A DNA stretch of 64,000 bases. It comes from Lonicera japonica (lineage: Eukaryota > Streptophyta > Magnoliopsida > Dipsacales > Caprifoliaceae). A model generated the notes under the pieces. It did not search any database, had not been told where the DNA came from, and saw only the letters and a program-made list of their open reading frames with translations. The stretch lies in contig CM038469.1 in NCBI GenBank assembly GCA_021464415.1, forward strand, positions 10,704,501 to 10,768,500, read 5' to 3'. The position numbers were made by a program, and so were the translations under genes. This document shows, piece by piece, positions 24,326 to 36,049 of this stretch (positions are counted from its first letter, which is position 1; each line of letters begins with the position of its first letter).

Positions 24326-24588
24326 CGTTTTAACTCTCTTTGCCTTGGGCTTGCAATATAACATCTTTAATTGGGCCTTTAAGCAATGTCTTCCATTCTT
24401 GAGCCCGATCCCCTTCAACGCTCCTCCATGCTTCAGCTTTGCTCATCATCTCTTGGATCATGGTCATAAGTGCCTCCTTAATCTTCTTGGCTCTAGCTCG
24501 AGTGATTGGGCTTCTTGGAACCAGGATGAGATCGGCATAACCTTCACTCCATGAGCCAGCTCTAGTGCCATCCTTAGGCTCATCACTT
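24326..24588 (-). pseudogene. Duplicate pol 3' tail outside the LTR
   Basis: This is a second copy of the pol C-terminal coding end (compare 20356-20610), cut off at AGGCTCATCA near 24588. It is the residue of a neighbouring tandem copy of the element. Confidence 0.8.
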
Positions 24589-27089
24589 GAACCTAACCCA
24601 CCTAAGTATAAGCTCGATCCAGACCCACCTCAGCCTATTACAAATTTTACATTGAAAAAACCGAATTGGCACTTTTGCTAGTACATTAGAATCCAAACTC
24701 AAACTCAAACTCAAACTCAAACCCACCCTACCTTGCCCTAGTGGAATTATAGGTTATTATAAGAATTTTAAAGGGAAAAGGCATTATATTCGAGGCGGGT
24801 TTGTCAAACGGGTTTAATTTTGTTGCAAAAAATTGAACATATGCAACGAATAATTTATTTTTAAAATTACTAAAAAAACATACAGATAAATTTTTTCGCA
24901 AATTAGACAGATTACAATGAACAATTTGTTTATATAACTACTATAAAATTATATATATATACAATTTTCTATGTCTAAAATATATAATATACATATATAT
25001 ATATATACCAATAATATTTTTTATACATTTGGCATTATTTCATTTTTTGCAAATTGAACAGTTACGATGATTAATTTTTTGAATTATTTCATTTTATAAT
25101 TTTAGCTATTTTGGGATATAATTGTGTAATAAATTTGGAATTTATGTAAATAAAACAAATGAAATGAAAAAAAATTATGTAAAGTTTTAAAAGGTGAAAT
25201 TGCTAAGAACCAGAAAAGTGATGTTTGATTCTCATAGACGGTGCAAATTGTGGGTGACAAAAAATTTAGACTCCCCCACAATAAGGAGATCTTAAATAAA
25301 TCAATTTGGGAATGGATCAATGAAATAATAAACACCAAAAAAATTTTATAGTTAGGTTCTTCCAGGGATATTCATATCCTTTTGCCAGTACATCCTCTTT
25401 CTATGTGTGTTTAACTAACTCACTAATAATTGAAGAAGATACAAGTTATTAGCTCTAGCTCTCTCTCTCCCTCTCGTTTATAATCTGCCAACAATTCAGG
25501 ACCGGATCTTCCTTTTTGAGCCTTCCTCTTTCTATTTATTTACATATAATTAGGGTTATAGCGTTTTATTAAGGTAAATAGTAAAATGACTATAAATGGG
25601 CAAAACTTGGGCACTACTCTAGGGTTAAACTTTACAGGTGTCCCAAAATAATACAAATTATAAGTGTTTTATTATCAATAATAGAGATGACCATCTCGGC
25701 GTGATGACTGCATTACACCCATATCGGCAATTTGATGACATGACTTAGTGAACCAGAATTATACTCGACAACTCTAATATACTCGACAACAATCCCTTTT
25801 CTCTTCACATGGCATGGGCTCTCTATTATGCGCGTAGTTTTGATGGTATTCTAGTTGATCCTTTGGGCCCAAATCGTAAAGATAGCCCAGTCTTCATTAT
25901 GTTTGGCCCCCCTCAGCTCTCCATCTCATACTCATTTTTATGAGTATATTTAGCAAAATAATTAACTAATTTCTATATTAATAATTGTCTCGTGACAATC
26001 TTTCCACGAATCCTTCTCATTTTCTCATTAATTTTATAATTTAGTATATATATTTGATTTTTATAAATGTATAGAGCTTTTAGTGGACATTAACTAATTT
26101 AAAAATAAAGCAACAAATTGTAAAAATTAATAAATAATGAATATGTTCAGGAGATTTTACATTGCCAATATGATAGCTTCATTTATTTATTTTCATATCA
26201 TATACTGTCCAATTTCTAAATCTCATATATGACATAAGTTGGGAGATCCGCAAGAGTCAAGTGCCAACTTTTCAAAGCATGGCAGAAGCATTTTGCAATT
26301 CAAATTATTCACACTAGCCTAGGATATACATTCCACGTGTAATAATATATTCAGTAATTATTCATACTAAAAAAAATATAATTATATTTAATTTAGTGAT
26401 AATTAAATGTGTATTTCATTTTTAAAATAAGATAAGTTAAGATAAGATCTTGAGTTCAAATTATGTCGATTTAGCATTATTTTATAGTAATTTTTGATAC
26501 ATATCAAATTTCTCTCCGTATGTGATATATAGTATAGATCGATGATTTATGTAAGTGCTTGTATAGGATTGTATGAATTTTTATTTTTTTAATTTAACAA
26601 GCATCAATTATTTATTTAATTAGACTTGAATTATCGTCAAACAATGATGGTGCTCACAAAATATCTGAAGAAAAAAGAAACGAATATAGACTATTTGACA
26701 ATCACAATCTTGTGAATTTGAAAAAAATAAAAAATGAGGGAGGTTAGTATATATTGACTCGTTTTACACTAATCTGGGTATCAAAAAATTGATGTAAAAT
26801 AAAACTAAAATTAGAATTTTCCATAAATGAACATTCAGTTGGATGTACGCTTACAGCACTAGTATGCAGACTACAAGATGTGATGCATTGGTAAATAAGT
26901 TACATTAAAGTGTTAAACTGTGGCCGAATTGTACTTTTAAATACTACCCGAGTTTGTTCTTTGGGGACAACAATTATGGTCAAGGACAACATCAATTTTT
27001 CGAGCGGAGAATAGTCGTCCCACCTAATATAATGTCGGGACGACTCATGGCAAAAGAAAAATAAAGCACTGGGATATGAATGCGAAGAA
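24589..27089. other. AT-rich intergenic region
   Basis: It holds a short CAAACT repeat (about 24689-24721) and long AT-rich noncoding sequence. No gene, transposon terminus or long repeat could be supported. The short frame at 26900-27109 on the minus strand has no family features. Confidence 0.55.
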
Positions 27090-28278
27090 CGAAATGACAT
27101 TATTGACAAATTCTATTGATTATGTTTCATTAATGTGTAATGTCAACGTTGAAACAGTTGTGAATTATGTGTGAAGTTCCTTAACTTTTGTGTACAATTA
27201 GTCTCCGTATATAAATATATTGTGCGCGCTTTTCTAAATTGATGAACCCAAAATAGGGGGTATGCTCAGTCAAAAATAAAACATTCACTATCCAAGTGAC
27301 CCAAAAAGGCCAATAAACAACTACTGCGAGACATAATTTTTTTTATAGGAAGTTTCCTCTAGTTTGTTTGACTATTAATCCGGCAGTACATCTTCTCTTG
27401 AGAGAGTTTGTGTTTTGTATTAGCTCAAATTGTGTAGAAAAAGGGTCACAATGAGGGGTATAGAGCTTGTACTAGCTTTTTCTGAGTATTTAAGCAGAAG
27501 TTTAGGATAGGAAGAAGAAGATCATATCATTTTCTAAGGGATTAACATCTCCTAAGGTTCACTCTACCAGACTTCTTAACAATGGGTCAACCAAGTTATG
27601 ACCCATGGGTGCTAGATCTGCCCCAAAGTACGATTATAATTTTTAGTCTCCCACATATAGGACTAAGTTATAATGCACAATTCTTAAGGATATAATGAAT
27701 ATATCATCTACATGAGCACATTTTAAAAATATATATATATAATAATATAAAATTGTGAAATTCATCTTAAAAAATTTCAACTTCAAAAATCGATTCATAA
27801 TTTTATTTCACTATTTAATTTGTGCATTACTTTTGATAGAAAATATTTGCGTCTTCAAGGCACATGTAAGGGCACGTACATGCATTTTAGGTATTTTTTA
27901 GGCATTCACAGTAACATCTATCATCTCAATAATTTAGATAGCTATTAGATTAAAATATGCAAGAATTGAATAATGCGACCCTTCCCTGTCATGTTCTTAT
28001 GCCAAATTTGAAATCTACCTATAAATTAAGATATTGGAAACGTGTTTAAATTCTAAAGTAATTTATCAGTAATCTAGAAGATACGTCACCGAATCTATTA
28101 ATCAAATCTGGAAAAGTCGTGTTTTTATTCGAAAGGCCGATGCATTGATACTTTCTTTGTTTAGCACAGTTTTTTTTCTTTACTCAATTATGATCTTATA
28201 TACAATGAGACTAGTAATACAAGTATAAACAAAGATAAAACACCAAATCTCCTCTACTCAGAGAGAGAAAGTATAATC
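27090..28278 (+). promoter_or_regulatory. Upstream region of CYP76 copy 1 (duplicated)
   Basis: It aligns by eye with 53984-55384 in front of copy 2, so it was duplicated with the gene. A TATA-like TTATATAC at 28197-28204 lies about 75 bp before the ATG. The last 60 bp (CTCCTCTACTCAGAGAGAG…) are almost identical in both copies and probably form the 5' leader. The transcription start is inferred, not seen. Confidence 0.5.
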
Positions 28279-29946
28279 ATGGATATCACTAGCATCACTC
28301 TTGATCTACTCATTTCCCTCACTGTCCTTCATATCTTCCTTTCACTAGTAAGATCAATCAAAAACAGAAGACTCCCACCGGGACCGACCCCATTTCCGAT
28401 CATCAGAAACCTCCTCAAACTCGGAGACCAGCCTCACAAATCCCTGGCCGAACTCGCCAAATTCTACGGCCCAATCATGTCCTTGACACTCGGTACCACA
28501 ACAACTGTTGTAATTTCCTCATCAACCACTGCCAAAGAAATCCTCCAAAAACAGGACCTCGCCTTTTCAACCCGGTCTGTACCCGACACACTCCATGCCC
28601 ATGATCATTCCAAATACTCAGTTGCTTGGTTACCTGTTTTGAATAGGTGGAGATCCCTCCGCAAAATCATGGCCTCCCAGATTTTTTCGCTCTGTAGATT
28701 GGATGCTAACCAGCATTTATGACGCAAAAAGGTAGAGGAGCTAATTCTCTATTGTAAAAAGTGCTGTGAATTGGGAGAATCTGTTGATATTGGGCAAGCG
28801 GGGTTTAGGACATCGCTTAATTTGTTATCGAATACAATTTTTTCTATGGATTTGACTGACCCGTTTGAGGATTCGGCTAAGGAGTTTGAGGAGCTTGTGT
28901 GGAATATTATGGTCGAGGCTGGTAAGCCTAATTTGGTTGATTATTTTCCCTTCCTTAAGGGGATTGATCCGCAGGGGATTAGGTGTAGAATGACGGTTTA
29001 TTTTGGTAAGGTACTTCACTTGTTTCGTGAAATAACTAAAAATGGATTGGAGTTGAGGGAGTTGCGCGAAACTATTGTGAGCAATGATGTATTGGATGTT
29101 TGTCTCAATATGGCACAAGATAATCCATATGAGATTGATCGGACTCACATGGAACACATGTTCCTGGTTTGTATTCTTACTTTTTTTTTACTAGCCAAGG
29201 TTTTGTATGTGAGATTGAGATGTGCGTATGCTCTGTACTAACGCAACTATAGTAAAATTTGTGTGGTGTAGGGTCTTGTTAACATGTCCTCACATGCAAC
29301 TTTTAATAAAATTAATGTTGTAATGTTATTATAGGACTTATTTGTTGCGGGTACTAATACAACTTCAAGCACATTAGAATGGGCAATGGCTGAGCTATTA
29401 TGCAATCCAGAGACAATGGTAAAAGCCAAAGCCGAGCTCGAAGAATTCATTGGCAAAGGAAAACTACTAGAAGAAGCTGATGTTACTCGCTTGCCTTACT
29501 TAGGTTCTATCATAAAAGAGACCTTAAGAATACACACACCGGTGCCATTCTTAATTCCTCGCAAAGTTGAGACCGACGTTAAGGCATGTGGCTATCTTGT
29601 CCCAAAGGGTGCACAAGTGCTAGTCAATGCTTGGGTTATAGGCCAAGATCCAACTCTATGGGAGGATCCATTTTCGTTTAAGCCCGAGAGGTTCTTGGGC
29701 ACGGAAATCGATGTTAGAGGCAGGGATTTTGAGCTTATTCCCTTTGGTGCTGGCAGGAGAATATGTCCAGGATTGCCGTTGGCGATAAGGATGGTGCCAA
29801 TGATGTTGGGATCGATGATAAATTCGTTTGATTGGAAACTTGATGGGAGGATTGAGCCAAATAATTTGGACATGAGCGGGAAGTTTGGGATTACTTTACA
29901 AAAGGCACAACCTCTACGTGCCGTTCCTACTCTATTAATTGTGTAA
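28279..29946 (+). pseudogene. CYP76-type cytochrome P450, copy 1 (nonsense-mutated)
   Basis: Exon 1 is 28279-29166, a phase-0 intron with GT…AG ends is 29167-29334, and exon 2 is 29335-29946, totalling 500 codons as in copy 2. A TGA at 28720-28722 replaces codon 148, which is CGA (Arg) in copy 2. The remaining frame is open. It retains an N-terminal membrane anchor, the [10 protein letters not shown] hinge, KETLR (ExxR), FKPERF and the haem loop [10 protein letters not shown]. Two conserved sites are also changed: hinge Gly to Arg (PIIRNLL), and the I-helix acid to Asn (AGTNTTS instead of AGTDTTS). By my count 14 of the first 147 residues differ from copy 2. The CYP76 family (geraniol hydroxylase / coumarin dealkylase-like) is the best match. 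No full-length enzyme is expected unless the stop is read through or skipped. Confidence 0.9.
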
Positions 29947-30199
29947 AATTGTTGAATGTTTTACACTAAATAATTTGGAATTGCATGCATTTAATGTTGT
30001 GTGAAGGTCTTGTAAAATAATCATTTAATGGCACTTTTAAACACACACTAAAGTGATTATAATTAAGTCTCGTGGTTTGTTCAAGAGACTAAGCTCAAAG
30101 TTGCTAATGCTTAAAAAGTTCTTCAAATTATTATGACCCAGACTGCCAATAATATATGTTTTGTAATCATTTGTGACAAAAAAAAAACTTATTGAAACC
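29947..30199 (+). other. 3' flank of CYP76 copy 1
   Basis: This sequence aligns with 57027-57272 after copy 2 and presumably includes the 3' untranslated region. It ends in AAACC (30195-30199), the left target duplication of the solo LTR. Confidence 0.6.
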
Positions 30200-32371
30200 T
30201 GTAACCGTCCGTGTTTTAAACTTTTGAAGATTTCGATTTAAAACCTTAAAATTTGTATCGAGCACTAATTTTTGCCTCAATTATTTCAAGATCCCCGAAT
30301 TAAGTTCCATCTTTTCCGAGAAATCATATATATTTATTGGATTAATTCTGGAAAGTATCATTGCAATCCAGACGTGAAATGAGCTAGTTCGGCCCTTTTC
30401 TTTCTTTTATTTTTTTGAGAAAATGTCATTTTGGTCCAAGCTACAAGTTTTTTCTACAATTTGGACCAAACTGACAGAACTGTTTTTACATTTTGGTCCC
30501 AGCATTGTTTTTAACAAATTGACCATCTTTGACTCTTTTTTTAAACCCCTTCCACCTCTATTCAGTCCATTTTCAACCTCCATAGTTCTAGAGAGAGAGA
30601 GAGAGCGTAATCGAGGGAGAAATATGTAGATTTTATATCTCAAATTTAAGGATTTTGACCCGAAATCTCAGATTTCACTAGCTTTTCACGTGGCGAATCC
30701 AATTCCGGGGTCGGTTTCCTCATTTAGTTGCTGTAGGTGGTCTATTATGAGCTAAATATTTCTGTCAAGAGGTTACTAAGGTGGGAACTTCCCTTCATTT
30801 CTTCCTTCTTTGATTGGAGATTGTTGTATGATTAGTAATACTAGATTATCGGTTTCAAAATCTTACTTTTCTTTGCATGGATGTGGTTTATACTTGATAT
30901 ATATAACCTGAGCATGTTTTAAGTTATTATATGAGTTATTGATGATGGAGTTAAGGGCTTATTGTAGTTCATGTTGGTATTCATGGGTTGTTTTGCGATT
31001 TTGGTACCGAAATCGCTGAAATCGCCACATGCATGTTTAATAATAGAATTTTCATCAAAATTTACCAAATTCTAGAATGCTAATCTTCTTAAACATACTC
31101 GAGGCATTCGATAAGCTTATTAGCGGGTCTATTATTACTCATCTTACTAGTTTTTGCTAAATTGTAGAAATTGAGAAATTTTGACTAAGTCAAGTATAAA
31201 TTCATGAAAAATCTGAGATTTTAGATTATGTTTTATTGTTATTGATGATTTAATTGTTGGCCCTTTTCGGTATAATAACATGATTATAAAAGAAAAGTGC
31301 TATTCTACTAAATTCTAGCATTAAAACTGCCAATTGTGTAATCAATCCATGAATTGTATTAAAGGTATACTTTATAATTATTTAAGCATGTGATAACCTA
31401 TATCTAGTGGATAACATTATTAAGATCATATGGGATACACTTGTTAATTTTAATAAAATTTTCCCTGAGCACTATTACTAGTATGATACGAATGACGGCG
31501 GACATATTGTTGAGACCGGATTGGCACAATTATAGAAATGCTTAAGCTATATATTTTTATATATTGCACCAGCCCATGGTAAGATGGGGTGCCTATTAAA
31601 TCTGGTTACCAGTGCATTGACCCATGGTAAGATGGGGTGCTTATGTGATATGTATTTCCGTCTAATACAGGTATTAAGTCGAGGAGTAGGATGATGTGGT
31701 TGGATTATTGTACATATTTATGGTAAGTCGTGAGGTAGGCTAGTGTGTCAGGGTGAATTGATAGCAAATTTTGAAATTTTGAAATTTTATTGTAAATTCG
31801 GTATTGTGTATTATTTTTTGAGTTCGTCGCTTCTTTATTTATTATAATTTTTGTATTGCATTTCCTTTCCCCCAAAGTTCCCACTGAGCCAGTTTGGCTC
31901 ATTCCCTCATCTTTCCTTTTCAAGTACTACACAAGTTTTGGGTAAAGGTCGTGAGAAAGGTCCGAGTACTTCTTAGAACATCTCTGATAACCTATGGAAG
32001 TTAAATCAACTTTGTTATTTTATTAAGCATTTCGTTGTATCTTCAATAGTTGTTTAAGACTACTTTTTTTTCTTATGGCTGTATAATTATCATACTATGG
32101 AGACTTCGTATTTGCTATCCTTGACATTTAGAGTTTGAAAAGTGTGTATTTGGATGAAGACTTATTTATGGTATTGAAAAGTTATCCGTAAAGTTTTTAG
32201 AATTTTGAATAGGATTGAATTTCATTGAGGAAATGCATGCATCATGTTGAAATTTTGCTAAATATACAACACTTTGGTATAGTAAATTTTGTTATATTAT
32301 TTCTCGTACTAGTTGTTGCATAGGGACAACATCCAGCAGCGCGCACCTACTTTTACAGGAGGGTTGTTTCA
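30200..32371 (+). mobile_element. Solo Gypsy LTR with 5-bp target duplication
   Basis: The 2172-bp LTR starts TGTAACCGTCC and ends GGGTTGTTTCA. It is flanked by perfect AAACC duplications (30195-30199 and 32372-32376). The paralogous flank of CYP76 copy 2 keeps the empty site (TTGAAACCCCTC, about 57270). It shares with the Gypsy LTRs at 3177 and 12232 the paired GATGGGGTGC motif (about 31580 and 31632) and the CCCACTGAGCCAGTTTGGCTC motif (about 31880). It has no internal region. Confidence 0.93.
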
Positions 32372-32527
32372 AAACCCCTCTCATTTTTGCTTTTAATTAA
32401 ATTATAAACCAAATATTGAAATAATATAAAGGGAGCACGTAATTAAGAATTTTTAACTCTAAATTTTACCCTTTTTCTTACCATAGTACTTATATTTTTT
32501 TTTGAAAATTAGTATTTGATCTAATAT

Positions 32528-32908
32528 TGTAAGACCCGTTACGTTTGTAAAATTAGTTAACAGCCCAAATTCTTGTTTTTAGCCCATTATTTTGCTTTTA
32601 GCCCTGGTGCATGGTATTTATTGGTTTCTATTAAAATGAGAGAGATAGAGAGAGAGAGAGAAAGAAAGAAAGAGAAAGAGAGGATAATAAGAGAAATATT
32701 CTTATTCAACTGAGATGTAATATGGGTAAGGGATAGCTCTAATTATATTAAGAGCCAATATCATTACTTCTCTACAAAATCAATGTGTGACAAGTTATAC
32801 TATATATAACATAAAGTAATATCCTTATTCATAACACAATTTCAATATGGAACCAATTATATCTTTAAATATTACATATGGACATTCACATATTAATATT
32901 TTACAACA
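32528..32908 (-). repeat. Copia 3' LTR (minus strand)
   Basis: On the minus strand the LTR starts TGTTGTAAAATATT after the polypurine tract CCAAGGGGGAG (32909-32919) and ends CTTACA at 32528. A GA-rich patch lies at about 32637-32685. Length is 381 bp. Confidence 0.65.
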
Positions 32909-33420
32909 CTCCCCCTTGGATGTCTATTATGCGGTAATTCAATGACAATTGCTTCATTAAAACATTCCTAAGGAAAAAACCAGTGGAAGAAAACCAAAGT
33001 GAAGGAAAAAGAGTACAACATTCTTCTAAATCATTGAACAGACATCAAAACAATATACTGTCACGTAAAACCTTTATTAGGAAAACTCAATGGGACAAAA
33101 CCCAGTTAAAGGAAAAAGAGTACATTGTGCAAATATTAGACAACATACTTCAAGATGATCCCCTTAATTATTTGCTCGCCCTCATAACAACAATTACATT
33201 TAATTTGATAATGAAGTTAAATCATACCAATCTCATAAACTATTTTTTGCAATATCGGCTTTGACAATCACTTCTGAGCAAACTTTATTAAGTTGTCTTT
33301 AAAGCATATTTATTTGACTTTGATCTTCGTGTTCTTTTAACACTTACGTGAAACATGTCTTATACTTGCCACCCTAAAATTTTCTTGAAAATGTGCTATA
33401 CAAGCTACATTATCTTCATA
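32909..33420 (-). mobile_element. Copia 3' untranslated remnant
   Basis: Read on the minus strand it has two copies of the wording GTACTCTTTTTCCTT, typical of Copia trailers before the polypurine tract. No RT or RNase H coding remains. It belongs with the LTR on its left. Confidence 0.6.
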
Positions 33421-33603
33421 GATAACACTCCAAACATCTATAATTGTGAAAATCCGCAAATGCGATCCTCGGGTCTCAACCTTTAGTTTAGGGGTCTAAA
33501 ATATTGGAAGAAATTCCATCGATTCATTCTCTTTTATATGGTGATAATTCATATTGTGTGTCCCTCTATCCTATTATAGATATAAGAGGTTTCGTTTCAG
33601 AGT

Positions 33604-34917
33604 CGCCAGTACGTTTTACGAGAAAACTGACAAAAGAGTGGTGTAAGGAAAAAGGCTACAGATAAGCCTTTTCCTTACACGTTTGTCTATGAAACCAGGA
33701 TTCTATAGGGTTCGGAAACTATATTAGGGATTGGGAAGGTGTTAAGCACCCGTTCTGCACTTTCAGTCTACAGTGGTACTTATATACTTATTATATGTTG
33801 AAAAACTTAGATGTTTTTACTGATATTCTACTACTCTCTGAAAATATCTTATGAAAACCTGATTTTGGGAAAAACAGGGGAAGGGATAAAAACCTTGTAT
33901 TCCGTGATCCAATGTTTGGTTTTCTCAAAGTCTGATTATTGGTGACAAAAGCTTTTATGTTTAAAATCATGAAATTGATTCGGTGTTGTTTCCACATATG
34001 ACAATATCAATTATCTCATTTGGTTAATTTAGAAAAAATCTAATCTTGTTGGAATTGATTTGATATGGAATTGAACTCTTAAGGAGAGTGTATTAAATAC
34101 GTTACAGTCTATATGGAAGACGGATTATATCCGAGTCAAATTCCTAAGTAGGAACCTATCAGTCCGGGTTTTGAAAGCTTGGTTTTATCCGGATTATAAT
34201 ATACTTACTTCTTCTGGTTTTACAAATGATTTTTATCAGGGGTTTGATAAGCAGTTTGTTTGAACACGATAGAATATAAGTAACTTAACAATAAGTTTAT
34301 TCAATTAGAAAGTGGACAAAATGACATATATAACAAGTCTACATTGTAACTAAATTAAGTTAAACAATTAAGATAAAACAGGTACGCAGATAAAAACGGG
34401 TATGCAAATATATAACTTAATTTAAATTAAAAAGATGTTTAGGCGATTACATTCCTGTCGATATAATAGAAATAAGAGATAAATAAAGTATTGCAAAGAA
34501 ACCCCCGGTGTATACTTGTTTTTCCAAATCGAAATTTTTTCAGCGGTCTAACTCTAGAAGGTGGCACTCAGGATACCAAGATTAGATCTAAGACTCTGGC
34601 ATAAATAAATATTATTAAAGGTGCTTCCGAAAAAGGCTTAAAGATTAGAAACATGATAGAGAATAAGGGTTTTTAGTGTAAAAATTGTGTCCTTGAACCC
34701 ATGGGGTTGCTTATTTATAGTGTTGGGGAGGGTTTATCGTGCGACCAACCCAAACAGTGTGCCATTTGTCGTGCGAGCTCGACAAACAACTGAAGTAATG
34801 GGTTCTGATAAACTGATGTGTCAAGAAGTGGTTGGTTTGTGTTTAATGGGTTTGTCATGCGACAAATTGTAGTAGTGCCGTTTGTTGTGTTGTAAACTCC
34901 CCTAATGCATGCCCTAG
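33604..34917 (-). mobile_element. Candidate Tat/Ogre-like LTR with tRNA-Arg type primer site
   Basis: On the minus strand TGGCGACTCTG at 33604-33614 resembles the primer site complementary to tRNA-Arg used by Tat/Ogre-type Gypsy elements. The sequence to its right (upstream on that strand) would be the LTR, to about 34917, where a CACTA end begins. A hairpin (GTGTAAGGAAAA … TTTTCCTTACAC) lies at 33641-33680 near the proposed LTR end. No coding domains were seen, so the call rests mainly on the primer site. Confidence 0.4.
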
Positions 34918-35900
34918 CACTACACCAAAATGGCACATTTGTGACTGACCATCTTGGTCTATTTGGCAGTCACATGTTTATGACTACTAATGGCAGTCAT
35001 AAAGGTTAAATTGTCGTCATTTTCGAATAATGTTACACTATATTTATTTTTTTTGTGTTATATTAAGCACTCAAATATCCCTTTCCCTTGAGTTTTCATC
35101 TGTTGATTGACTGATAGATATAAATTTAACATATCCTTGTGTGCTTTTGGAGTGGAAATTGAGGGGGTTTGTGAATATATATATATACCTAGTGTTGACT
35201 TCAAGATTGAGATTTGCTTATATATATATATTTAATGAATGAATTATGGATGGAACAATTTGCAATATCATCCAGACGTATGCAGAGGGAGTGATTGTGG
35301 GATTCAGTATATTAATTATTTTGTTTTTTTTTAATATGGGCAACCAATATATTAATTATTTGGTGTTGTGGGTATAAATTAGGGGTTGGTTGTCCTAATA
35401 CATAACATACAAGTCGGTAGTAAGTAACCGACTTAAAGAACAACATTCGGTGGCAATTTACAGAGTTAAAGGTTAAATTCGGTAACATTTTGCTGAGATC
35501 AAATGTCAGTGAAATATTTCTAAAAATTGGCTTTGCCAAAATTTGTCGAATGTCAAGTCGGTAGAAGGTTACTAAATTGAAAGTCGAAGTTTGGCAATAA
35601 GACACCGACTCGATGCTCACATTTGGGGTGTCACCATATGGGGTTGCTTGCCCTAATACATAACAAATAAGTTGGTAGCAAGTTACCGACTTAAAGGTCA
35701 ACATTTGGTGGCAATTTACCGAGTTAGAGGTTAAAATTCGGTAACCTTTTGCCAAGATCAAATGTTAGTGAAATATTTCTAAAAATTGATTCAACTAAAG
35801 TTTGCCGAATGTCAAATAAGTGGAAGGTTACCGAATCAAATGTCAAAGTCCAACAATAAGACAACAACTCAGAGCTTAAATTTGGGTTGTCACCATATGG
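34918..35900 (+). mobile_element. CACTA transposon left terminus and subterminal repeats
   Basis: CACTACACCAAAA at 34918-34930 matches the terminal signature of plant CACTA (En/Spm) elements. Subterminal TGGCAGTCAC/TGGCAGTCAT copies follow at about 34964-35000. No matching right terminus (TTTTGGTGTAGTG) was found nearby, so the element is truncated or its other end is diverged. The right limit given is arbitrary. Confidence 0.55.
35384..35899. repeat. Two-copy tandem repeat of about 257 bp
   Basis: 35384-35640 and 35641-35899 are direct copies. Each contains CCTAATACATAACA, a CCGACTTAAAG segment, AAATATTTCTAAAAATTG and the ending TGTCACCATATGG. Divergence is visible but modest. Short TTACCGAGTT and CCGAATGTCAA motifs recur inside each unit. 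Confidence 0.85.
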
Positions 35901-36049
35901 GTGCCATGATCAATAATTTTTAAATTGTGGTGTTAAAGCTACGTTGGTGTTTTGGCTACAAAATCGGGGTGCCTATAACATCACCCTTTTTAATTTTCTC
36001 ACACATGGCCTTTGAATTTTATTGGGCTTGGCCCCAGTTGATTGAGAAG

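Larger units (their letters stand above)
19904..24588 (-). mobile_element. Gag-less Ty3/Gypsy element, minus strand, with tandem pol tail
   Basis: Two 452-bp LTRs (19904-20355 and 23874-24325) begin and end TG…CA on the minus strand (TGTAGTTAAT … CAGTTCACA). They flank a pol gene read right to left. Only about 170 bp separate the right LTR from the protease end, so gag and most of the protease are deleted. Outside the right LTR, 24326-24588 repeats the pol 3' end found at 20356-20610. This layout, pol tail–LTR–pol–LTR, points to unequal recombination between tandem copies. A primer-site-like TGATATCAGATGG lies on the minus strand at about 23853-23865. Confidence 0.85.

Noticed and set aside
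29167..29241. Continuation of the P450 exon past FLV to a stop at 29241
   Set aside because: The read-through is hydrophobic and unlike P450; the GT at 29167 and AG at 29334 restore the conserved I-helix exactly as in copy 2.
32983..33264. 93-codon plus-strand frame
   Set aside because: It is antisense to the Copia trailer and has no domain features.
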